Below are positions 1 to 10,980 of a DNA stretch of 64,000 bases, one piece after another. The stretch comes from Dacryopinax spathularia (lineage: Eukaryota > Basidiomycota > Dacrymycetes > Dacrymycetales > Dacrymycetaceae): assembly GCA_037974965.1 (NCBI GenBank), contig JBBPFI010000005.1, positions 2,069,438 to 2,133,437 on the forward strand, given 5' to 3'. The position numbers and the translations under genes were made by a program. The notes under the pieces were generated by a model. It searched no databases. It saw only the letters and a list, made by a program, of their open reading frames with translations, and was not told the origin of the DNA. Within the stretch, counting starts at the first letter, position 1. Each line of letters starts with the position of its first letter.

Positions 1-2095
1 TGTGCCCTCTGCAGGTTTGCCAGCTGGGCCGCTTCCGCTCCTCCTCCTCCTGGACCAGAGGCAGAAGGAGCAGCGACCGCTCCCCCAGCTTTGAGCGCCT
101 CGATCTCCTTCCTCAGCTTTGTGACTTGCGCTTGGAGCCAGTCGATATCCCCCCAGCCTTCTTCCCTCAGTTCTTGCTTGACGACATTCTTGATCCCCCT
201 TGCCCGCGCTGCGTACTTGAGCGTATTCAGCGTCTCCGAAAGGTTATACTCCGCAGGGGCGACGCAAGCGAGCATAAGCGTATGGGCGTTCCCGCCCAGC
301 GAGTCTTGTAGGAGTCGAGTGAGCTTGGAGTCGCGGTATGGCACGTGGGTCTGGGAGGAGTTGGAGGAGGCGTGGATGGGGAGGGAGGCTAGCGCGGAAA
401 TTACGTTCCCTAGCGCTAGGAGACCAGAGTTGATCGAGATGCCTTCTTTGATTCGCTCGCCTTGCGCGGCGGTGCGTTTCAACTAGCAAGGGCGTCAGCG
501 TCATCCACATCCTAGTTCCCACCCCACACTCCACCAGCTTGCGCGAAGCAAGGCAGAGCGAGGCAGAGGCAGGAAGAGGAACGAAGGAAAAGAAGAAGAA
601 CGCACCCTCTCACTCCCCGCCAAATCCACAAAATGGAATTTACTAGTAACAACCACCCATCCCCCCTCGTCCTCACCCTCATCTCCTCTCCCCTCCCTCC
701 CGTCTCTCCCGTCTCTCCCGTCTCTTCCGAAGTCGCGAGATGGGGGGAGAGGACTAACCCGGCCAGGCGTCATGATTCCGCTCGTCCGTGGCTTGAGGGT
801 GTTGGAGCCTACTACGCTGCTCGGCCGGCCGAATGCGGGCGACGTAGCTCGTAAAGCTGCGCTGCTCGGCCTTGCCAGCCGGCTTGGTGGTGCCGGGGAA
901 GTCCGGCCCGACCCTGGTGAGCGCAAGCTGCCGAACGAGCTCGGCGGAGGAGGCGATATGGCCCGCGCCGCTGAGGAGAGGTTGGGGGAGGGAGGTGCAT
1001 GGGTTGAGCTGGGGGCGTGCAGCGGGCGACGTTGGGTGAGTGTGAGGGAGAAGATTGCGTGTGAGCGGGAGGACTGGGCGTTCATGTCTGTTTCGTTTGT
1101 CCGCCTTAGGGCGGAGCCGTGGCGGAGCAGACTGTTCGCAAGGGCGTCAGCATGTGTTCCACGAGCGGCCAGAAGCTGAGACAGAAGGAGAGCAAGAGGG
1201 AGAGAGGGAGGGAAAGACAGAATAGAGAGAGAGAGAGAGAGAGAGAGAGAAGGACGCACTTCAACACATCCCCCACACTCCGCACAGAAACCTCCTTCAA
1301 CCCCTCCCACCTAATCCTCCCCTCCCTATCCTCCCTAATCAGCACCTCCCGCCTCCCCTCCCCCTCCTCAACAAGCAAATCAATAAGGTCCTCATTATAC
1401 AGCTCCACATAGGCGACTTTCGCCTCGAAGCCCGCTCCTCCCCCTCCATTCCCTGCCCCTCCTCCTCCCTTAGCCGGGTCAGGCAAGCGGCTGAAAATCG
1501 CATGCAGAGCGCGGGGGATTATACCCGAGCTGGGTGGGGGTTGGGAGCCGATAGACGGGGGAGGCAGGTCAGGTCCCGTCATGGAATACGTCTTCCCCGA
1601 ACTGGTCTGGCCATAAGCGAGTATAGTGCAGTTGAACCCCTCCAAAAACCTCTGCACAAGCGGGTCTGCCGCTAAGCTGTAGACTTCGGCTTGGGAGGAG
1701 GAAGGGCCGAGAACGCGGTCGAACGTGAAAGATTGTTTTTGACCGCCTGGCACTGCTGGGCCTGCTGGGGTTAGGCCGGAGGGAGCGGGGCCGGAGAGGG
1801 AGGAGATTGTTGATGTTGATGCGCTGGATTGGTGCGATGAGCTGGTGGAGGAGGGGTCGACGAGGACTGTTGTGCTCGAGGAAGGGAGGACGGCGGTGCG
1901 CTGGAAACGGGTGGGGATGGTGGCGTCTTGCGAGGTTGGGGGGCGGATGCGGACGGCTGCGAGTAGGCGTTAGTATTGGAGTAGGGTGGTGAGCAGGCAG
2001 GAGGAGAGAGCGGAGAATGGGGATGGGGACGGGAGGGAGGGGGACGTACCGACTTGCACGCTCGTCGCTGTAGATTTGTCTTTCTTGTCCGCCAT
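1..2095 (-). CDS. Kinesin-4 family motor protein, 3' end cut off by window
   Basis: Plus-end-directed microtubule motor. Four exons join in frame: 2095-2050, 1956-1260, 1131-606 and 482 to the window edge. The first exon gives [15 protein letters not shown] and the next continues AVRIRPP, the first strand of a kinesin motor. Seen in order are the P-loop GQTSSGKT, switch [10 protein letters not shown], switch II DLAGSER, then [20 protein letters not shown] and [16 protein letters not shown]. That last stretch is closest to KIF4/KIF21 kinesins as I know them. A neck and start of coiled coil follow before the edge. An insert of about 110 residues rich in Ser, Pro, Gly and Arg-Asp repeats sits between switch I and switch II. 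Intron 2 (1132-1259) carries a long CT tract on the coding strand. The start is the only ATG that reaches the motor core after splicing. The kinesin-4 subclass is less certain than the motor identity. Confidence 0.93.
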
Positions 2096-3330
2096 CTCGT
2101 CCGTCGTCGTCTTCGTCGAGTTCGAGTAGAGTAGGAGGTAAAGAGCGAGTGAAGGGGGTTATGATACTGATATCAAAGGTGTTCGAGGTGAGACGCTACG
2201 AGGTGATGGTGGGGTGGTGGTGGGGTGGTGGTGAGAGGGCGGTGAAGGACGGTGTATGCGTGAAAAGTGGAATCGCGGATGGAGGTATCACTCTTGGGTA
2301 TCAGCACTCCCAGTCCTCTCTCTCTCGCAGTCCTCTGCTTGACGTCTATGTACGACGAGGGAGGGTCGTCGTTGTCGAGCACAAAGGACGCGAACCCGAA
2401 GTCGAACCCGAGCGAGCGTCGACGAGGAAGAGCGGGGAGGTGAGGAGGTGAGGAAGAAGAGGAAGGGGCGTGAGTAAAGGGCGCGTCGTTGTGCTGCGCT
2501 CTGTTGTGTTGTGAGCCCGTACCCGCGCGGATAAGGAAGCGTAGAAGGAAGGAAGGGAAAGAAGCTGAACCTCCTCAGAAGCAGAGAAGGAGCGCTGGTC
2601 GTCGGGGAAGCGTCCACGCTGTCGGCGTGCGAACGGGACCCTTTCGCTTTCGCTCTTTCCCTGCTCTTCTCTTTTGCTCAAGCTCGTTGGTTGCTTTGCT
2701 TTGAGCAACGTAAAAAGCGCGAGCTGACGGCAGCACACGCAAAATCCCTCGCCGATGTGATATCCAAACAACGCCCCTCCTCCCCCGTGGCGTCAGCCCC
2801 AGACGCCGGACGCGCCGACGGGTGTGATATGCGCGAAATGATAGATGCTCCCGCTCTGATCCGAAGAAGGGACCGTCGTCATGCACCTGCGCGCGCTTGA
2901 AAGCGGGGTTGCTAGGGGACAAAAAATTATTGTCATTCAGGGGATTTTGGGGTGCGATGATTATCATTCTACCTGTTGGTAATTGATTATTGTCTATGCT
3001 CCAGCTGGAGGAGTTCTCAACGCTGCACGATCTGTGTATGCACAGACGCGTCGACGCGTACAACCGAGCGGAGGAATGTGATCTCGCAAGAGTAAGACAA
3101 TCACTGGAATGTTTAGACAGTTTTAGGGTCTCCTTTGCCCATCGAGAGTGAGATCGGTCTTCTGCTGAATTCGTGGGCGTATATTTTCTTTTTGCTCTTA
3201 TACGCGCTCGTCTGCCTCTTTTTTCTTGTGGCTGCTTGGTTTTGGTCGTCCATCATCCCCCGCTCGCCCTCCTCCTCCCGCTCCCAATCCTTCGCCCGCG
3301 AGCTACGAAAACTACAAGACCCTCCCTATT
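2096..3330. other. Spacer upstream of kinesin, no supported gene
   Basis: This is the start of a 4.4-kb divergent intergenic region between the kinesin (-) and the inositol kinase (+). Several open frames of 60-160 codons overlap on both strands, but none has recognisable domains or clean splice partners. A short + frame from 3135 begins with a hydrophobic stretch of about 25 residues and then becomes low complexity. The region probably holds the kinesin promoter and 5' UTR; I see no specific site. Confidence 0.5.
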
Positions 3331-6150
3331 GTCCTGTACACCCGGCTGGTCATGCCCAGCAGCTCCAGTCTCACCTTATGAGCAAACGCTCATATCAACA
3401 AAGTGTGATAGCTGAAGCTGCTGCGTACGTCACCCCCCCCCCCCCCCCCCCCCCACCCCACGCCTCCGCACTCGTACCCGTTCTTCCACTAGTGGGCTCA
3501 CCAGCCTCTCGTCAGCTCAGCGTCGGGTGTTGCTCTCATACGCAGGAGTCATTCCCCTGCCTGATATGAGCAGCGCTCATATCTGATGAAGCTGAGAACT
3601 GGCTCCTGCGTAGCTGGGTCGTTACCCCTACCCCCGATCATCTTCTCCCTCTCTGACGCCTGGACCCTGGTCAACGGCTTACCTCTAGCGCCGACTGTCA
3701 TACCCAGCAAGCCCCGCCACTGGCATATGCGAGCAAAGCTCGTATGCATCCTGGGGATAATACAGGTCTTGCTGGGTATTTCCGTCCTTCGCGCTCTCTT
3801 GTATGCAAGCCGCGCACTAGCCTGTCAGGTGCTGCTCTCCTACGCAGGAGGTACGCCATAATCGCTATGAGCACCGCTCATATGGCGATCGTTGTTGCAG
3901 CTCCTACGTAGGTGGGTCGCTACCTTAAATCTTCTGTCGATCTGTCATCTGATAGAAGGCTTGACTCTAGTGGCGACTGTCATACCCAGCAAGCCCTGCC
4001 CCTGGCATATGCGAGCAAAGCTCGTATGCATCCTCGGGATAATACAGGTCTTGCTGGGTATTTCCGTCGTTGGCTCGCTCCTCCCATCCTTCGCGCTGCT
4101 TGGAAACAGGCGGCACTCTAGCTTGTGAGGTGCTGCTCTCCTACGTCGGAATCCTTCCCTGTGGTCGATATGAGCGGTGCTCGTATACCATCAAGGGTTG
4201 TGGGCGCTCCTACGTAGTTGGGTCGCTACCCCGGATCACCTTGTTCTTTACTGGTCGTCCGGTCGACGGCTTACCTCCAGCGCCGACTGTCATACCCAGC
4301 AAGCCCTGGCCCTGGCATATGCGAGCAAAGCTCGTATGCATCTTCGGGATAATACAGGTCTTGCTGGGTATTTCCGTCGTTGGCTCGCTTCTCCCATCCT
4401 TCGCGCTACTTGGAAACAGGCGGCTCTCTAGCTTGTGAGGTGCTGCTCTCCTACGTCGGAGTCCTACCCTGTGGTCGATATGAGCGCTGCTCGTATACCA
4501 TCAAGGGTCGTGAGCGCTCCTGCGTAGGTGGGTCGCTACCCGTGAACTGCTTCTCCCGGTGCCGTCTGGTCAAGAGTCTGACTCTGACGCTGCTCTCCTT
4601 TCCAGCAACGACCATCCCGACGCTCCACGGACGCTCTCGCCCCTTGAACGGAAACGGAAACGACTGTCGTTCCCAGCGGCTGCTCGTGGATGGCCGTGAG
4701 TGATGCTCACGTTGGCTTCCATTTGAACGCTGTGCTGCTGGGCACCTCGGTCACCATGCCATATCCGCATCTTCTCCCTGTACGCTCGCTGACCCATCCA
4801 TGATTGTATGCACCGGCAGGACTGTCAAACTCAGCGGGTCTGATCCCCTACTTGTGCAGCCTCCCGTCTCATCCATAGGTTGAGGAGACACCTGCTGGGT
4901 TTCACGGCGTGCTCGCACTTCGAGTATCGAACACCCCCGAGCTCCCAGCACGTCCCATAGCGGCCCTCATGACACCCAGCACCTGCCATCTGTGCATATG
5001 CGAGCACCCGATTCGGCATATTGCGCCATACGCATAACGTGCTGGGTCTCCGACGCAGCGCTCCTTTTCTCCTACATAGGCTTGTCTTTTCCCTCAAACA
5101 TCTTAACTTGGATCTTCTTCCGGGCGGACGTGTCACTCAGCGCCTTTTCCCTCCTGCACATGAGACTACCTCTCTCATAATACTTGTGCGTTATCGGAAG
5201 AAGCGAAGGCGCTCGGTTTCACGCTGTCGTCCCGGCTTGCTCTCGCTCGCTTGATCGGGACTCCTCGCCTTCAAAGACAGGGGTTCATCCCAAGTCCCCG
5301 CAGTGCCCTCTCCATCTTCTGAACGCGCCGCAATCATTGATGGAGTCTCGTACACTCCGCGGACGCTTGAGATCATCCTCCGTCGTTTTCTGGCATCTCG
5401 ATCGGCCGTCTTCCCTTGACAAGGACCCTCGTTCCTTGGGGAGGAGGACTGTGAAACGCAGTAGCTGTGAGTTGGCCGCTATGAACTCGCTTCACATACA
5501 TCGGTGATTATCTCGCTGCTGCCTTTCACTTTGACCGCCATACCCCGCTGCGTGCTTCTTAGCCATTCAGCGTCGTACGACTGCTTGACCGCCTCCCTCC
5601 CGGCGCGCTCGCATACACGGGGGACGGCAGCTGCCGACACCCCTTATAAGCCCTGTTCATGGAATGATGGACCGTCCAGTCGCGGATCTCGCCCGCTGCG
5701 GTGTGTCTTGTCCCCACTAACGGGCGGACTGCCCCCTCGCGACTTGGGGTGATACCAAGCGCCTGTCAACTCGGCCCATGAGCTTTCGCATCCTCATCTC
5801 TGCTGGATTAAAGGCGCCGCTTGGCATTACCCTGACGCCGCCCAACCTTCCGTATCCTTCCCAGCTTGAATCTTCTTCAGACAAGATTGCGCCCGTTTAT
5901 GCTCTGCATCGGACCCCTGGTGTTACTTTCAGGCTCAGATCCGATACCCAGCGGATCTTTTCGGCCGAGATTGAGAAACCTTCCTCATTGGATCGGTATG
6001 AGAAACGCTGGGTGTTCGACCTGACGCTTGCTCGTCTGCTTTTCTCTCCAACGGGCACTTCCACTCGAGGAGATCTTGTCATACCAGGCGTCTGCAATTT
6101 GAGGCCTGATAATCGTTTTCTCATCCTGGCCAGGGAATTGACAGCCGCTT
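3330..6150. repeat. Degenerate hairpin-rich repeat family
   Basis: Three well-preserved copies of a nested stem-loop lie at 3701-3778, 3983-4060 and 4293-4370. The outer stem is an exact 11-bp pair, TACCCAGCAAG with CTTGCTGGGTA. The inner stem pairs ATGCGAGC with GCTCGTAT around AAA. Spacings of 282 and 310 bp and conserved flanks show a roughly 300-bp tandem unit. The flanks include CTCCTACGTAGG-like and GGTGGGTCGCTACC segments and a second small hairpin, ATATGAGC..GCTC. More decayed versions with ACCCAGC..GCTGGGT pairs continue to about 6.1 kb. No open frame crosses the units consistently, so this reads as non-coding repeat or an old non-autonomous element. Confidence 0.75.
3433..3454. repeat. 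Poly-C tract, 22 nt
   Basis: An uninterrupted run of 22 C on the + strand, followed by A and four more C. It is the longest homopolymer noticed in the window and a likely sequencing or length-polymorphism site. Confidence 0.95.
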
Positions 6151-6492
6151 TATATGATCTGAGTCTGCCCTATATCGTTGTCGTGCAGGTAGCCTTCAAC
6201 GCTTTGCCTGACAATTTCTTGTTAGGCTTAGTCTTCCTTCTAGCGTTCGTCTCATCACCAAAATCTGAACGCGAGATGGTGGAACCCCAGCTGCACCGGG
6301 GTTGGCAAGACGTCCATATACTGTTGACGTAGCTTTGTCAATATCTCACAGCTGGGCGTCCATCATGTGCACCTCCAAATAATATTCGCCTCCATAAAAG
6401 TGCAAACGTGTCCTGGATCTCAACGAACTGTGTGGGGAGCAATTAGCGTACTTCGCAGGTCTGTACCACTCTCGCCGGCCCTTCTGGTAATA
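6151..6492. other. Spacer upstream of inositol kinase
   Basis: No supported gene. It is the presumed promoter and 5' UTR of the downstream kinase. An open frame from 5778 to 6332 crosses into it but has no recognisable domain and lies mostly in decayed repeat. Confidence 0.45.
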
Positions 6493-7974
6493 ATGGCTGC
6501 ACGTGACTTTTGCATTCCAAGAGCGCCCCGATCACCTGACCTGCTCGTCCCCGACCCTCACGCATTCACCTGCATGTCCATCCCCTCACCATCATCATCA
6601 TCATCGTCCACTGCAGCGACCCCCTTCCCTCCCCTGACTGCCACCTCTCCCAAGGACTGGGCATACGTAGCAGAAGGCGCCTCCTCTCTCGTGTGCACAT
6701 CCCGAGGTCCGCAGTCCCCCTTCTTAGGATATGTACTGCGACTACACAAGGACACCCTCATTTCCTCAAACCAACCGACTTCGGCAAACAGAGGACAAGA
6801 TGAAGAACAAATAGACACCCTCGCCTGGCAAGCGCACGTAATCCGGCCCCTCCTCCCGCCAAATAGCATCCCACAGCTCTCGCGCGTCCTGCTGGATCCC
6901 GCATGGCTAGCGCAACTCAGCCAGCTCGTCGAATCCTCCCGTCCTCCATTCCGCCGAGCAGTAGACCGAGTGGACCTAGCAGCGACGGCTGCCCTGATGG
7001 CACCAGACCTGATAGGAAGTGAAGGGTTAGCGGTGGAGATCAAGGTGCGCTCCTTCTTCTCTCGCTGCTTCTTGAGAGAGGAACTGACGACGCCTAGCCG
7101 AAATGGGGCTTTATGCCTGATCCTCGCTGGCTCTCGGATACCACGAGGGAGCTGAAGACCAGATATTGTCGGAACTGCATGTTGCGCGCTGTTCGAGCGC
7201 TTTCTACACCATCGACTTCGGCTGGCCCGGCTAGGCAGGAGCAGACATGGGAGAGGAGATATTGCCCGCTGGACTTGTTCTCTGGCGATGAGGGGAGGGT
7301 CAGAAAGGCGCTTGAGGGGATGTGGGACGAGTGGATCGTCACGAGAGGGCAGGGGAACGTGTTTCGGGTGTTCAACGAGGGGAAGAGAGTAGATCCAACA
7401 TCCGTGCGTCGCGCTCGCTGACCCGCTTGCATGCCTTGACTGACAATCTGGGTTGTAGGTCGGCGCACTGGAAGAGCTCACACGAACGCTCGGCGCGGAC
7501 GACGCGAAACAGCCCTTGATTGACCGACTACTACCTGCACTGTTGAACAGCCCCATCCTCTCAAGACTCAAGCACCTTCAGCGCACACTCGATCCCTACA
7601 ATATCGAAGGGCTCTCCGCCATGCTCCGCTCCCTCCCTCCCCCAGCCGAGGCCAGCGTAATGCAAACCGAGCCAACTCTCGAGGAGTGGCACGCTTTTGT
7701 TCTTGCGTACCAATCAGGTCAGGAACCGGCGGATGAGATGGCCAGGGCGAGATACTGGTTGTTGGCTTATGCGCTTAGTGCGGTGTTCAAGGATTGCTCT
7801 ATTATCGTTGGACTTCCTGCTGCTCATCCTCGTCCCACCGAGCCTGCCCCAATATCATGGGTGATCGATACCGATGCCAAGCCAGTACGGAGGTTCGAGA
7901 AGTGGTTGAAGCAGGATCAGGAGATATGTGAGGCGTTCAAAGGGTTGGAGGTGGGCTGGACGTGCCAAGAGTGA
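6493..7974 (+). CDS. IPK1: Inositol-pentakisphosphate 2-kinase (Ipk1 type)
   Basis: The family phosphorylates the 2-position of inositol pentakisphosphate to make IP6 (phytate), which supports mRNA export and signalling. Three exons, 6493-7044, 7098-7403 and 7459-7974, join in phase for 457 residues. Family hallmarks seen are the EIKPKWGFMP box across intron 1 (residue about 182), the cysteine motif RYCRNCM, PLDLFSG, and near the C terminus the metal-binding IDTDAKP stretch in place of the usual DLDPK. The N-terminal WAYVAEGASSLV fits the glycine-rich nucleotide loop. Donors are GTGCGC and GTGCGT. The start could instead be the in-frame ATG at 6574, since the first 27 residues are not conserved-looking. 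Length is within the usual fungal range. Confidence 0.88.
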
Positions 7975-8623
7975 ATGGACTGGTTTTACTACAGGGAGTC
8001 GTCCCCAGGATAGCGATGTACTGAGGTTCTTTGCTAGTGCCTGACTGCTGTATCTCTAGGTCTCATAACGCGGTGTCATCCTGTGGCTCGATTGCATAGT
8101 GCATCGGACAGAGGCTGTCGTCCGACCTGTCATTCTCATCTCGCCATCGAGTTGGCCTCGAGCCAGGCAGGAATCGCACCGGCGAATCCCGCTTCCCACG
8201 ATCTCTTTCCCCTTCTGGCGTGAACAGGCACCAAGATGAGTCGCCTTGACACCCCGGATCCAGATAAATCCCAACCCTGTCAAACCAGTCAAGATCCAGA
8301 TAACCCTTCCCCAATTCATCCTCAATCGGGCGCTAGGGTCCTCGTTCTCTCATTGGTCCATCGAGCGCTAACGTTAGGCGACAATGTTCTCCCGCGATTA
8401 CCTTATCGGGCGGTTTGGATCGATTGGGCTATGAACTCCTTCCTTCTCGATTGTATGCAGAAGCACTTTGAGGGCGGGGAGAGACCGATAAGAAGCAGGA
8501 GGGGACGCCAGCGGCGATGGCGTCCTTCCACGGCTACTCGTCCTTCTTGTCAGGCCCGTTCTTTCTTCTACCTGTTACTCGGGCTCTTGCGCTTCTCGAC
8601 GTTACCTGTGAATAGAGTTGAAG
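7975..8623. other. Spacer between kinase and transporter
   Basis: This 649-bp region sits between two + strand genes. It holds the kinase 3' UTR and the transporter promoter and leader. An open frame at 8236-8760 overlaps the transporter start in another frame and has no recognisable feature. Confidence 0.5.
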
Positions 8624-10264
8624 ATGGCCGACTACGAGAAGAAAGGAGCACACCATCATGTTACTGTTGGCCATGCACTCAAGAGCGTCACTTCACTCCG
8701 GAGTGCAAGGGAGGACGGTGCGGACCGGTCGTCGTACGTCGCTCACGATGTGTTCGGTGATGAGGAGGGCGCGCAGGTACGCTCTTCAGCACGTCTGTCG
8801 GTATTGTCGCTGACGCTGTGGACAGATCAAATACCGCACCCTCGGCTGGCACTTCGTCTCATTCTTCATGATCGCCGAGATCGTCTCGAACGGAATGCTC
8901 TCCCTCCCCTCATCCCTGGCAGTAGTCGGCATCGTCCCCGGCGTAATCCTCATCATCTTCCTCGGCATATTTGCGACATACACCGCTGTCCTCCTGATCG
9001 ACTTCAAGCTCAATCATCCTGAGGTGCATAATATGGGCGACGCGGGGATGCTCATCTTCGGTCCTATCGGGAGGGAGATCTTGAGTTTCGGGACGATCGT
9101 GTTCGCCATCTGTGCCGCGGGCAGCGAGCTCCTATCGGGCCAACAGGCGTTGAGCACGCTCTCGAATCAAGGGCTTTGCGCTGTCGATTTGGTGATAATC
9201 TTCACCGCCGCGAGCTTCCTCCTCGCCCTGCCGAGGACGCTGGACAGGCTATCTTGGCTGGGATTGGCGAGCTTTGTGACGATCTTCATTGCTGGCGTTG
9301 TCGCTATGATTGGTGCCGGGCAGAGCGCGGTGCCGGGGAGGGAGATCAACGCGACCATCAGCGGGGACTTCTATACCAGCTTCCTGTCTATCACCAACCC
9401 GGTGTTCGCATATGTGAGCATCGGAGCCTCTCGTGCTTGTCGCTAGCTGACTGTTTGGGTAGGCTGGTCATTTCATGTTGTGAGTATTCGCACTCATGTT
9501 CCGTGAACCTAGCTGACCGCAATGCAGCTTTCCGCTTGTATCAGAGATGCACACTCCTCGTGACGCCTACAAGTCAGCGTACTTCCTGCAAGGCTTCGCC
9601 ACAACCTGTATGCCAACTCTGCCTCATCCCCATAGACTGAGCTGACGAGAGCTTGCACAGTCTACGTGGTTTTCGCCGTCGTCTGCTACTGCTACATCGG
9701 CAACACCGTCGCCTCCCCCGTCCTCTTCTCCCTAAACGAAGTCTGGTCCAAAGCGTCCTTCGGCATCGGCCTCGCCAACTTCCTCGTCGCAGCCGGCCTC
9801 TACTCGCACACCGCCGCAAAGCTCCTCTTCATCCGGTTCTTCCGGGGCAGCAAGCATCTGCACGAGCATACCGTGTTCGGCTGGGCATGCTGGGTCGGCC
9901 TCGTCCTCCTCGCCAATGTCATCGCGTGCATCTTCAGCATTGCCGTGCCTGTGTTCTCGTATATTATCGGGATCACGGCCGCGCTGTTCGCAAGTTGGTA
10001 CACGTACGGCATCGCCGGTTTCTTCTGGCTGTTCGACGCCTACCACTTGGGCGGAGGAAGGCAAGCGTGGTATCGCCAGCCCATCCGGTTCGCCATCGCG
10101 CTGTTTACGATATTGGCGGGCGCCTTTATCTGCGTCGCGGGTATATACGTCTCGATTAAGGTATGTGTTCTGCTTCTGCAGTCAAGAGTTGGAAGCTGAC
10201 TCGAGGGCAGCTTATCGTGGTATCATATCAACAGGGCGTAATTGGCGCCCCCTTCACCTGCTAG
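8624..10264 (+). CDS. Amino-acid transporter, AAAP/Mtr-like
   Basis: Multi-pass membrane permease for amino acids. Six exons (8624-8776, 8826-9413, 9463-9479, 9528-9607, 9661-10160, 10211-10264) join in phase to 463 residues. After a hydrophilic N terminus of about 55 residues there are about eleven hydrophobic segments. The first reads FMIAEIVSNGMLSLPSS, the TM1 pattern of fungal neutral amino-acid permeases of the AAAP family. GHFMFFPLVSEM and DAYKSAYFLQ fit the family's central region. The third exon is only 17 nt (9463-9479) yet is needed for the frame. The protein ends soon after the last membrane segment. Substrate cannot be read from sequence; a neutral amino-acid permease is the best guess. 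Confidence 0.88.
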
Positions 10265-10980
10265 ACAAATGGACTGCATTGTGGCTGTATTACTGGGTTT
10301 CAAGAATTTAGAGCGAGCTAATAGATGGACGGAATTAACATACTGACAGATGCCTTTCAAGATGCTTGGCGCGAAAACCGATCAGACGCGAGTGTGGGCT
10401 GAAACGCTCTGCTCTCTGATATCGAGCAGAAGACAGTACCAGCTGCATCAAGAGAATTTGACCGTGCATGGAGCACCTTCACCCAATGTGAATATGTGTG
10501 AAAGTGCTCCATGCATGTCTTTTTTTTGCAGCTAGACTTGATCCCTCTTGTAATGCATGAAATGATGTGCTACACAAAAAGACCTCATCCAGCAGTACCT
10601 TGTGATTTGGCAACCACCTCCAGCCTTTGGTTTGCCATCCGAAAGAGATCAGGATGGTACAACTAGAGTAATACCATTGCCTGGCACCCTCTTCTGGCGC
10701 AGTCCCATACAATCCCTCAACCTCATATCGCAGTTTGCCAAAAAAGATCGATGTGGGAATAATGTGGTATTGCAATAAAAAATAACTAACAGAAACACCT
10801 GTGAACAAAAAAGGAGGACAAGCGAACATGCAGGGGTACTAGAAAGCATTAGTTATGCATTACAGTGCAATGTCATTGAAAGGTTTGTAACAAGAACGTC
10901 TGCTCACCGCCCTCAGGGAGTACGGAAGAATGAGTCCAATGAACAGCTTGAAAGGAAGAAGGCGGGTAGGATGTACGAGG
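10265..10980. other. Intergenic region between convergent genes
   Basis: This 716-bp, relatively AT-rich stretch lies between the transporter (+) and the F-box/WD40 gene (-) and takes both 3' ends. The only structure seen is the hairpin at 10465-10515. Open frames here are short and unrecognised. Confidence 0.6.
10465..10515. repeat. Inverted repeat with 18-bp arms
   Basis: Arms 10465-10482 and 10498-10515 (TGCATGGAGCAC.. and ..GTGCTCCATGCA) pair over 18 bp with one mismatch around a 15-nt loop. It lies downstream of the transporter stop, in its probable 3' UTR. It could be an RNA stem affecting the 3' end or the remnant of a small palindromic element. Confidence 0.8.

Noticed and set aside
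501-1000. Overlapping + and - frames across the kinesin
   Set aside because: Shadow frames of the motor-domain exon in GC-rich sequence.
3135-3569. Small membrane protein of 144 residues
   Set aside because: It has one hydrophobic stretch, then low complexity, and runs through a poly-C tract. No splice partner or family resemblance.
5778-6332. A 184-residue open frame on the + strand
   Set aside because: It lies in decayed hairpin-repeat sequence and its codons show no domain or conserved motif.
8236-8760. A 174-residue frame upstream of the transporter
   Set aside because: It overlaps the transporter's first exon in another frame and lacks features; more likely leader sequence.
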